Assembly: GCA_022661535.1 (NCBI GenBank)
Contig: JAKULF010000007.1
Span: 372,001 to 436,000 of the forward strand
Source: Eutypa lata
Taxonomy: Eukaryota; Ascomycota; Sordariomycetes; Xylariales; Diatrypaceae
Direction of reading: 5' to 3'
Length of the DNA stretch: 64,000 bases
The position numbers and the translations under genes are program-made. Below are positions 33,688 to 43,257 of this stretch, in pieces. The notes below the pieces were generated by a model. That model searched no databases. It had not been told where the DNA came from and saw nothing but the letters and a program-made list of their open reading frames with translations. Each line of letters opens with the position of its first letter. The first letter of the stretch is position 1.

Positions 33688-34608
33688 ATGGGAGTAGGTT
33701 TCCCCCAAAAGATCGTTCAACCTCTAGCAAGGGCTTGGACCGATGGCATTCGCAAGCCAAACGAAGAAGAGACCTTATCTCTCCAAAACAAAACCGGGCT
33801 GTCAAGCTGCCAAATTGACCGTTGGTTCAGGAACGCGCATCGGTTCCCCACAAAATACATCCTGCCTTCTGAGAAGTCGGCCAAGTCTAAGACCAAAGCT
33901 CCCGCGTCGAATTCTAAGGCCCCCAAGTCTAACACCAGAGCTCCCTCATCTAAGCGCAAGCCTACGAAGTCCACCGCAAAAACATCCACTGTTCAGACCC
34001 GACAGGGGCAATTCCCTGTAAATATCGAGGGCCATTTGAAAGAATGGCTTGATGCGCATGGACGAAACCCAAATAACGACGAGGCCCGCCTCCTTGGAGC
34101 ACAAACGGACTTGCATATCGATCAAGTCCAATCGTGGTTCCAATGCCGCACTAAAAGTAGGCAAGCTAGCGCCAACGCCTCTAAGAGCCCTGCGGTATCT
34201 ACAGTTTTTGTAGACTTGAGTGCCTCAACTAACGAGGATGAGTCGGTCGAGGGAGATGAGGATGAGGATGAACCAGACAATGGCGGGGCCATGCAACAGA
34301 TAGGGGAGGAGAGGGGGAACGTTAGGCCTAACTCTCAGAAAACACCACGAAGGAGACGCTCAGTTCGTCGCTCGCAGGCAGTGCTTCGTGTGTCGCGTGA
34401 GCAGGAATTGGAAGAGGAAAACAAGCGTCTCCGCCTCCATCTCGACGAGAGGAAACGGGATTTCGAGGAATACTTGGAGATTGGTCATCAACAAGACATC
34501 TTGAAAGAAAGGGAGAAACAGATGGAGGCCGAACGGGCAGAGCTAGATGCTAGGAGAGCACGACTGCTTTCCAGGAATGACATCGGGACTAATGGAGCAT
34601 CTAGATAG
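33688..34608 (+). CDS. protein with two TALE-like homeodomains and a coiled coil
   Basis: Intronless, 306 residues, probably a nuclear DNA-binding protein. Two regions look like TALE/KN-type homeodomain C-terminal halves. HD1 spans about 8-55 (LARAWTDGIRKPNEEE, then TGLSSCQIDRWFRNAHR) and keeps WF-x-N with the DNA-contacting Asn49. HD2 spans about 108-158 (HLKEWLDAHGRNPNNDEAR, DQVQSWFQCRTKSR) and has Cys153 where Asn is expected. The linker has basic KAP-x-SN repeats like AT-hook flanks. After an acidic stretch (DEDEDEPDN) and an Arg-rich patch (RRRRSVRRSQ), residues about 230-298 form a charged coiled coil. No Pfam-length homeodomain was verified by search. Role unknown; a regulator is inferred. 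Confidence 0.75.
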   Translation: MGVGFPQKIVQPLARAWTDGIRKPNEEETLSLQNKTGLSSCQIDRWFRNAHRFPTKYILPSEKSAKSKTKAPASNSKAPKSNTRAPSSKRKPTKSTAKTSTVQTRQGQFPVNIEGHLKEWLDAHGRNPNNDEARLLGAQTDLHIDQVQSWFQCRTKSRQASANASKSPAVSTVFVDLSASTNEDESVEGDEDEDEPDNGGAMQQIGEERGNVRPNSQKTPRRRRSVRRSQAVLRVSREQELEEENKRLRLHLDERKRDFEEYLEIGHQQDILKEREKQMEAERAELDARRARLLSRNDIGTNGASR

Positions 34609-35762
34609 CACTAGCTAACCCTTCTCAACCGCTATAACTAGGGATGCGTGAGAACCACCAAACACATTGTCGACATGCGCATCGAGAAAGAAGAGTTTCT
34701 TCGAACATCTTCGAAGAGATGGGACAATTCGACGATGCTGTCTTAATTAACTACTATGTACGTCAATGATATCGGTCGGGTAGAGAGATCGTCGCGCCAA
34801 TAGTGGGACCGGGCTCCGATTTGAGTCTTGGGATAGGAATCGAAATAGAGCTGGGTGAAGACAATTTTATCTCGAGTCTATGAGTGTCTGTCTATATATG
34901 ACGTCTTAAGGTCGGAATTGATTGATCCAGGAGAATTTGTTATTGTAAGTGACACCTGTTGCAACGATGCCGTCTCTGCTTAGGTTGGTACTGGAGTGTG
35001 TTTTTCTTCTCCTTTTCACGCTTTACTTTTACGTAGTAGTTAGTTAGGCCTGAGTACCTTTTGATAATACCTAAGTAGGTAGTGGGACTACTCATCACGT
35101 GGGTAACTACCACAACTATATCAGTCTGCACAGCTTGAGCCTGTCGCTTAACCTACTTTATGGGAGGTCTTGTCTACTACATATTGATCTCACTGAGATT
35201 AGTCTCGTAGACCTTCACGTAAGAAATGCTACTATTTTTAGTTCCATTTGTTGAATTCAGCTGATACGGACAAAAGTTCAGCTCCCAGTAAGCCCTGTCC
35301 AGGAACGGGGATTACAGGCCTTAAGGACCGTTCTACTTACATGCTCTTCATGGGTTCAAGCCGTAACTTCACGGCGTAAGGTGTCTTTCTAAGTAACAAA
35401 TCGAATAGTCCCGGATACAATTCAATTCAATGACTATTCGAGTATCTTTTACTAAATGAGGAATTTTGACTTGCTGCACTATTGATGTGGTTTCCCCCTT
35501 GTATAGAGTGTCGAATGAATCAAGGATGACGGCTAGCGGTGTTGGCCTTAGTCCGACCAGCCTACTCCGTACGCACCACCGGTCCAAATTCATCCAATGC
35601 CGTATGTGGTAAGATTTGAAGGATGTTGGGATCAGGCTGTCTTGGCTCCGTAGGACACTACTATGGAAGAAGTTATAAAGACTGCAGTCACCCAATGCGT
35701 CCAAGTAGAAAGAAAGGGAAACCCCCGATCGAAACATCCGCCGGTAAAAACAACCATCGCAA
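34609..35762. other. intergenic, no gene seen
   Basis: 1.15 kb of non-coding DNA between two forward-strand genes. A reverse-strand frame overlapping its right part (35369-36142) runs antisense to the next gene and is not called. Confidence 0.5.
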
Positions 35763-36941
35763 ATGATGCACGCAACACCACTCAGACGGGCAGCACCACT
35801 TGCTGCCGCCTTTATAATCATAGGAGCAGCTAGGATAGCACAAGCGCAGAACTTCTCGACCGCCATAGTCGGGTGCGATGAAATCGGCTGTGGGGAGGAC
35901 GAGATCGGTGGCGACGACACTACGACTACGGAATGCAAGTTGATAGACGAGACGTTCAACGAGATCGGGCTGGCGCGGATACCCCTCGACGACGACGTGG
36001 AGGAGCTGCTCGCCGGTATATCATGGGTGCAGGGAAACAGCGTGACCGACGCGGGCGGCAGCGACGAGCGGTACCCGACGGAGCGGGTGTTACGGCGGAA
36101 CTGGTACTTCGGGACGCCCGCGGGCTTCGACCTCCGGAGCACGACGCACGCCTGTGCCGCGTTTTTTCACAAGTCGACGGCGGAGTTCCCCGGGGGGAAT
36201 ACGGAGACGGCCGCGGGGACGTGCGAGCAGGCCATGGGCGGTGGGGATTGCGTCGATGCGCTGATGAGGAGGGCAAGGTCGCTGCGGTACGAGGCGGATG
36301 AGGAGGAGGATATCTGCGAGACGCTGGAGAAAAATCTGCGGGACAATTTCGACCAGGAGTGTCGCGAGGTTGCGGGGTCGCCTTATTGGCGGAATGTGAC
36401 TGTGCGGCGTGAGTTTATCTTCGCCCCCCTTTTCCCCCAGGTAATGTAGTAGAGCTGTATGTGTGCTGATGATAATGATGTAGCGATCCTCGGCGGTGAT
36501 GCCCCTGCTGTGATACTGTCGAGCGACAACATAACGTCGAACTGCTGGCCTATCACTCCTAAGGAGGATGATCTAGCTTTCATCGAGACCCAAGAGTCTA
36601 GCGTGAGCCTCGCCATTCCATGCTACTAACAATCTTGCCCCGGTTAGACTAACAGTTCGTTATAGACTGATGACTTCAGCGTCGACGTATTGCAGAAGTT
36701 CTTCTACGGCGTCACCCCCATCTTGACTGTTTTCTATAGCGGCCAGGACAGCCCCATCACGACGAATGCCGCGCAGATGACTTGTCTGAAGACCATTGGG
36801 CCAAGCCCTGGTTCCAATACGACTGACGACGACGAAGACGACGAAGACGATGTTCAAGATGCTGCTACATCGCTTCAAATATCAACTGTAACAGCTCTGT
36901 TTGTTGCTGCTTTTGCTGCTTTGGCCTCGACGATATTGTAG
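35763..36941 (+). CDS. secreted GPI-type cell-surface protein, three exons
   Basis: Exons 35763-36408, 36484-36602 and 36666-36941 give 346 residues. Intron 1 has donor GTGAGT and acceptor ATGTAG; intron 2 has donor GTGAGC, branch CTACTAAC and acceptor TTATAG. The signal peptide is RRAAPLAAAFIIIGAARIAQA. The ectodomain is Cys-containing with N-glycosylation sequons (NFS, NVT, NIT) and runs through CREVAGSPYWRNVTV, ILGGDAPAVILSSDNIT, and SVDVLQKFFYGVTPILTVFY. It ends with an acidic linker (DDDEDDEDDVQD) and a hydrophobic tail (VTALFVAAFAALASTIL), a GPI-anchor type C-terminus. Two adjacent ATGs open the frame (35763 and 35766). It looks like a conserved fungal surface protein of unknown function; the homologue family is not named here. 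Confidence 0.75.
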
Positions 36942-37319
36942 ACCCGGGTTGTCTTCGATCACATTACGGTTATTACACATTGACGTCTTCATTATACATG
37001 CGGCATGGGAACAGGGCGTTTACTGAGAGGACTTCGGCGTTTGGGTCACCTGTAAAGCATTATTGATATCCGAACTGATGATTGAGCGTTGCATCTGGAG
37101 CATTTGCGGAGTTGATGGTGTTCATACTTATCCTTTATACGATGTTTAATATGTTGTTAGACTAGTAGGTATTTTTTAAGAAGCTGAATTGATTACATTT
37201 CAAAGGTGCTCCTTTTTAGCAACTCCACGAACAGCATCGCCGACGGAGGCCTGAACGCGCTGGGTATATTGGGGTCTCCCGGAAATGCCCCTACCACAGA
37301 AGTTCCGCCATCGCTGTGG

Positions 37320-38155
37320 TATACTTGACGGAAGGTGTGGCCGGGTCTCGCCTACGAGCAGGAGAAGCAGCATCTCGAGGACGGACTAGGGGACCTCGCT
37401 ACCGAAATTATGTGGGAAATAGTGACCGAAATAACAACATCGATGCTGGTGCAGATGGAAACCGGAGCAGGAAAAGCCAGGGGTTGGGGTTCCGGACGAC
37501 ACCTTTAGCGATTAGTACTTTCGATCAAGGCTCTACATCTCCCTCACAGACCACCGCGGCGTGCGATGACACCAATAGGTACTACTAATAGCGGTAGTAG
37601 TATGACTGCGACTACTACGACTGACTTCGAAGAGGTGGAGTTCGACGAATCGGGGAGAAAAGACACGACAGGCTTCGACAATTTCAGACGAGCGCCGCAG
37701 CTGCAGCAGACTTATGGTCCTATCCTGCTATAAAGCGAGGCAGAGGTACACTAGTTTACGGCTTTCGCTCTTTGCTCTCGCTCCTCTTCCGACAGTAATC
37801 ATAACGAGGGAACAACTCCGCCCATCAACTAGCTACTTTGTGCCCTCCACTAGGTATGCTCGACCATGTGACTGCGAGGGAATCGGGAGACATCAATGTC
37901 TAGAGTGTAGCGAAAGCCATGAAGCCTCTTCTCGTAGAGGTGTCTCCGGCTAGGGAAAGTTCCACCAGTAGTACTAGCGGAAGTGAGAGGCGGCTGTGCG
38001 TGCTGTGAGCGCTTCTATTACTAGAGCAATAGAGGATGCGGCGACGACGACAACATGTCTTACTGCTTCCTCAACTTTCACTGTGGAAGTAGCCTCGTTC
38101 TGTGGTGATAATATCGCTGTAGGCGACTGCAATTATGAAATGAGACCTTGGTGAA
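37320..38155 (+). pseudogene. possible decayed Thr/Ser-rich secreted-protein gene
   Basis: Forward-strand blocks with coding character lie in different frames: EQEKQHLEDGLGDLATEIMW (about 37358-37420), TNSGSSMTATTTTDFEEVEF (about 37585-37645), and an ending ASSTFTVEVASFCGDNIAVG followed by DCNYEMRPW and TGA (about 38070-38155). Stops and frame changes intervene and I could not join them by introns. The Thr-rich composition and Cys pattern fit a fungal extracellular protein. It could instead be a gene with introns I failed to resolve. Confidence 0.3.
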
Positions 38156-38387
38156 CGGCGAATCTTTTCTTTGGATGATGATTTATCATGGCATTCTTTT
38201 ATTTTATTTTTTTGGTTTGGATATAAGGGTAAAAATAAGTTTTCCTCGCCGTAGGTACGCTTATTCAGTATTTATAAAGGGATGTTCCCCCAGCCTGGCC
38301 GTATAACGCCTTCGTGGTCGTCAGGATTCACCATACACACCACCCAACCGAGAAAAAACATGAAGGGCGAGATGGATGAAACATTCA

Positions 38388-38455
38388 TTGTGTAGGCGAC
38401 AACCATTGTGCTGTCAACAATCATTGTGTGGCTGACAATCATTGTAGAATCAATA
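38388..38455. repeat. short degenerate tandem repeat
   Basis: Four imperfect copies of a unit close to CAATCATTGTGTGGCTGA. No gene association. Confidence 0.45.
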
Positions 38456-38673
38456 GGAGCTGAGTCAATGTTATGCCCCGCCACATGAAGATACCCGCTA
38501 GAGCTACCAAAGCTACCTATCAATTAACTCCACATCCCCTAACTAGAGGGATCCATTTTAAATTTGAAGCTGCTACCACAGCGCTGTGAGACACCTAAAA
38601 AGCTGTATACATAATAATTGCTTCATCTATAAAAGTCCGCCAGGAAATCAGCGGCCACCATAAATGGTCTACT

Positions 38674-40157
38674 ATGTTCAACGCACGATGGGTGTGCCGG
38701 CGCTGTACGAGGGCATTGGCACAGCCTTTGAACCGTCAAGTCATTCGTCTAGCTAGTACAGGTACGGTACAACCCCTATCCCTATTCCTACTCGCAATTC
38801 TTAGACTGTACCTACCTACTCTTTTTTCTTCTTCTCCCCTCTCCTCCTCTTCTTAGCTAACCTGATCTACCTATTCCACAACATTCCAGACGCCACAACC
38901 CCAACAGTGCCCACGCACCTGCCTTCCGTCCTCCTAAAGCGCGCCCGCAACATCGCAGCCGAACACACCAAGCTCAGCGAAACCCTCGCGACCGACTTCG
39001 ACCTGCAGACCGCGAAGCGCGTGGGCGAGCTATCGCGGGTCGCCACCGCCCTCCGAGAATGGGAAGCCGCGCAGTCGTCGCTGGGGGAGCTGACGGCGCT
39101 CCTGCAATCCCCCGACCCGGAGCTGCGCGACCTAGCCAGGGAAGAGCTATCCACGACGCAGACGCACATCGGCGCGCTCGCGACCGCGCTCTCCGCCTCC
39201 CTGACCCCGCGCGACCCCTTCGCCGACATGCCGTGTCTGATTGAGATCCGGCCGGGGCCGGGCGGGCTCGAGGGCCGCTATTTCGCCGATGCCCTCTTTC
39301 GCATGTACCGCCAGTACTGCTCGCGCGCGGGCCTGAGGTCGAATGTCCTCAAGTACGAGACGGCGGAGGGAGGGGGCGACACGACGAGTAGTGGTGGGGG
39401 CGGCAGCAGCGAGGCGCCGCTGCAGGAGGCTGTGCTCGAGGTTCTGGATCCCGGGGCGTACGATAAATTCCGCGGCGAGGCGGGCATGCATCGGGTGCAG
39501 CGGATCCCCGCGACGGAGAAGAACGGGCGGACGCACACGAGCGCCGTAGCCGTATGGGTGCTCCCCTCTTTTCCCGAAAGCGGCGGAGGCGGTGGTGGAG
39601 ACGGCGAAGCGATCGACTTCAACGACCCGGAGAGCATCTTCTTCGTGGACCCGAAAGAAGTGCGCGAGGAGAAGATGCGGGCGAGTGGCGCCGGCGGCCA
39701 GCACGTCAACAAGACGGAGAGCGCGATCCGGCTGACGCACGTGCCAACGGGCATCCAGGTCTCGATGCAGGACTCGCGGTCGCAGCACCGGAACCGCGAG
39801 GCGGCGTGGACGCTGCTGCGGTCGCGGCTGGGGGCGCGCAGGCGCGAGGAGCGCGAGGAGCAGGCCTGGGCCCTGCGGAATAGCGTCCTCAGCAAGGATC
39901 GCATCACCCGCGGCGATAAGATACGTACGTATAATTACAGTCAGGATCGGTGTACGGATCATCGCAGTGGGCTGGATGTGCATAATCTGCCGGATGTGCT
40001 CGAGGGGGGCGTCATGCTGGGGAGAGTTATGGAGAGTGCGAGGGATTATTTGGTTAAGAGGGATATTGAGGCGTTGATTGTCGAGGAGGAGGCTATTGCT
40101 GCTGGTACTGGTGCTGGTGCCGGTGTGGCGGGTAAGGGGAAGAAAGGGAAACGGTGA
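38674..40157 (+). CDS. MRF1: mitochondrial peptide chain release factor 1
   Basis: Two exons, 38674-38761 and 38890-40157, give 451 residues. The intron (128 nt, donor GTACGG, acceptor TTCCAG) follows the presequence. Residues 1-29 (MFNARWVCRRCTRALAQPLN...) are basic and hydroxylated, a mitochondrial targeting peptide. The PCRF domain carries EIRPGPGGLEGRYF. Codon recognition has the RF1-type P-A-T tripeptide in RIPATEKNGRTHTS, which reads UAA/UAG. The catalytic GGQ is at 298-300 in GAGGQHVNKTES and triggers peptidyl-tRNA hydrolysis in the mitochondrial ribosome. Two Gly-rich insertions (GGGDTTSSGGGGSS; ESGGGGGGDGEA) and a Gly/Lys tail are unusual additions, probably disordered loops. Strongly GC-rich coding sequence. 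Confidence 0.93.
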
Positions 40158-40858
40158 TGAGGGATTCATGAGGCTATGTTATGTACATATGTATGATAGC
40201 TGTGTGTAAGTGAACAGTAAATACTATGAGCAGCAAGTATCACGACTCTCTACAAGCGTCTCACATAGATTCCGCTGAATACGTCTTTGTATGTATTCTT
40301 CACTTAAGAACAACGTATTGTAACATATTCTAAATATCAGTATAACAATCACTACGGCACCTCATCTAGTTAAGTGACCACCTTTATATGGATTCGAAGG
40401 CATTCAATAATTAAACCTTTAAACTTGACGTCTATAATTAAGGCTCATTGCCAGTAAATAGCCTTGTCTACTTTTTATAAGACGATTTTGTTTGCAATCT
40501 TGGGAATAGGGGGTTGTATTGCAAATATAAACTTATTAATACCTTATTTATAGCAACTATCTTTTTTTATACTTTTATTCTTCTTCACATTGACATGTGG
40601 AAAACACTACGATTATTGGTCTAAATAAATAGTTTCTAATATAATGACATAATCAAAAGCTGTTTTAGATATATACATTCAATGTTGCATGCCCCGAATG
40701 TTGCCTTCATTAAGCCTAGTTATTTACCTGATCTATTACCCCTTTACTCAGGCGCTACTCAGGGACTGCTTAAGCACTAATTACCCGGATTATCTCAGGA
40801 AAATTTCCCGAATTAAGAAATTGCTCTATCTATGAGAATGTTATATATTAATTTTGAT
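40158..40858. other. intergenic, AT-rich
   Basis: 0.7 kb of moderately AT-rich DNA between convergent stops. It still contains CpA and TpG, so it is not a RIP island. No feature recognised. Confidence 0.5.
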
Positions 40859-42818
40859 TCACTTTAAAATAGATATAACTTCACTCGCGCCCCTCTTCCC
40901 CGAGCGTATCGCACCCTCCATATAGCCCTTCCATTCATAAGCAGTCTCAGTACCTACAAAGTGAATGTTCTCGAATGGGGCTCGCAAGGTATGGCCCAAC
41001 TTGCTCAGCAGGTTCGGGCCCATCACGGGGCACGGGCAACCTTGACTCCATTGTTCAGGCGCCCACATGTGCTCGATCGTGCCGATGTGAGCCGCTGCCG
41101 CACTGGGGTCGTTGAAAGCCCGGCCAATGTGCGCAATGACCTGCTCACGGCGCTCCTCGACCGGCAGCTTACCCCAAGCTCTGCCAGTGTCACCTTGGCC
41201 GAAGCAGGTGAGAGAGAAGGCCTGGTCCAGGTCCGAACTCGTATCTCGGATGATGGTCACAGGTCCGTCGAACGACTGCACCAGCCCCGAATAGCCCTCG
41301 GCTCGCCACCAGGGCTTCTCGTAGCACACGATCGTCTTGGCCACCCATCCCAAAGTAGTGCTCGAGGCGAGTGCCTGCTTCTCAGCCGGCAGAGGTGGAG
41401 AGAACGCGATCTCCTTGTACAGAGGGGTTGGAACTGAGACGATGACGCGCTTACAGCGAATCTTTTGGCCGCTCTCTGTAGTTACGAGAACTTTCTCCGA
41501 GCTAGACTCCTGCTCGATTTTCCGGACGGGCGATTCGAGCTGAACTGTTCCGGGCTTCATCATCGCGGCCAACCCCTTTGAGAAGGTTTGGGTACCTGAA
41601 GGGGATGTCAGAGAGAAATGTTTTGGCAAAAACGACTTGAGGGAGCAACCCAACTGACCTTGACGTACGCGCAGGAACTGGCCACCGTGCTTCATATCGG
41701 ACCTCGTCAGCATCAAACCGCCCCCACTCTTGACGTAATCCAGGAAGTACAGAGCACTCAGCTCTCGAGGTTCTATTCCCAACAGCCCCCGGCACCATAG
41801 TCTTGCCGTGCCGAGAGCTGTGGGACCGCCGCCGTTCTGCTTGATAAACTCCTCGAGTGTAAGCGCATCCCAGTCAGCGCCTTGCGGATTGTGAAGATCA
41901 ATCTGGTGGCACAGCTTCTCAAGCAGACAACGCATTTCCACCATGTTATCTGCTTCGGACTTCTCGTGCTGGAGGTTGTATGAGACGCATCAGTAACTAG
42001 ACGTCTTTTTTGGCCTGCACAGACTTTGGGGGGTTCAAACCTACCTTGGGAACACCACCATACTCAAACTTGCTATAGCTTCCGTCCAAGTCCTGTACGA
42101 CGCAATCTCCGGCCGTGAGCTGCTGTATGAAATCCAGCTTCAGCTCCCTCGCAAGCGCGTAGACGTGTGATTGGTTTGAGTCGTTGATCCATGCTGCGCC
42201 AAGTTCCACCATGCCTTTGTCTTGAGCGCCAGGAACACTAAAAGTCTTGCCTCCTACGCGATCACGAGCCTCCAGCACGAGCGTAGTTAGTCCAGAATTT
42301 TGGCAATCCACGCCGGCTTGGAGGCCAGACAGACCGCCACCAACCACTACCACATCTACAGTTCTCGTTGTGTCCGCCACGGGTACAGGGCGAGGTACCT
42401 TATCAGCTACACAATCCTTGGGGGTAATAGCTGTTGCGTCCATCTCAAAGAGGAATTCTGGCTTGGCGAGCTGCTGGACTGGCACCAGCATGGTAGTTGG
42501 TCGATGACCATTCAGCCATTTCAGAACGATGGGAACATGAGGTCTGTCGGTTGGGTGATAATTGACAATGTAGTAGTTCATCTTGACGATATCCGTGACT
42601 CTTGCACCAGCTGCTGCCAGAGCCATGCTGATATTCTTGACAGTCTGCTCGACCTGAGCCTCGTATGTCTCAGCCACCTTGCCATGCTCATCCATGCCAA
42701 CCTGGCCAGCAATGAAAACCAACTTCATGTCCCCTGACGCGGTAGCCACGTGGGAGAACAGCGGCTTTGAGACCGACATCCTCTCTGGATCGTAGGTCTT
42801 GAGCTCAAAAGACGACAT
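40859..42818 (-). CDS. RidA (YjgF)-flavin amine oxidase fusion protein
   Basis: Exons 42818-42045, 41968-41659 and 41595-40859 give 606 residues. The N-terminal RidA/YjgF domain (about 5-131) ends with HRPTTMLVPVQQLAKPEFL, Arg106 standing at the catalytic Arg position. A linker leads to a flavin monoamine oxidase: FAD dinucleotide fold VDVVVVGGGLSGLQAG (154-169), VLEARDRVGGKTFS, VELGAAWI, and the C-terminal FAD-contact FVGTETAYEWKGYMEGAI. MAO oxidises amines to imines; RidA proteins hydrolyse reactive imines/enamines, so one chain may do both steps. Intron 1 has donor GTAGGT and acceptor CTCCAG. Intron 2 is 63 nt, a multiple of three with no stop (GTCAGT...TTCAG), so retention would add 21 residues. 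An in-frame ATG at 42890 would add 24 residues. Substrate unknown. Confidence 0.88.
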
Positions 42819-43257
42819 TTTCAGAAAGGGTTCGTTTTGGTCTATGGGAAACTTGGATGTATCCCTGTGCCTCACCCTGGGCTTAGACACTCATTATGAT
42901 TATATGAATATATTTCAATCCTGTGGTCGAATGTCTTCGGACTAATGGATTGCAACCCTTACTTACACTAGGAAGTCGACACCGAACGTCGCCATGCCTT
43001 TCCTAGGGGACAGACAGGCCCACTTCGGGCACTACTACGGCTGCATTGCACATGGATTGCATATCATAGGTGACCTACGTGTGGGTACTGTATCTAAGTG
43101 ATACTACATAGGACGAGCAGAGACCAATCGTCTTAGGTTTAAGTCAAGACATAATTCCAAGAGAAGAGAAAATGAACATTCATATATATGTTATACAATT
43201 GGGGTCAAGCCTTTCAATGTTGATTTGACGCAGAAAAGCTGCCAGATTTCATTCTTA
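42819..43257. other. intergenic, putative promoter of the RidA-oxidase gene
   Basis: 0.44 kb between the regulator stop and the RidA-oxidase start, both on the reverse strand. I did not find a convincing CGG/CCG site pair for the neighbouring zinc-cluster protein. Confidence 0.45.

Larger units (their letters stand above)
36942..38673. other. intergenic with pseudogene-like segment and small repeats
   Basis: 1.7 kb that holds the Thr-rich pseudogene-like segment (37320-38155) and a short degenerate tandem repeat (38388-38455). No intact gene. Confidence 0.5.

Noticed and set aside
39147..40169. 340-codon open frame antisense to the release factor gene
   Set aside because: Arises from the GC-rich codon bias of the sense gene; Arg/Pro-rich composition without motifs. 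Similar antisense frames over 20791-21675, 17360-18160 and 28797-32774 were rejected for the same reason.
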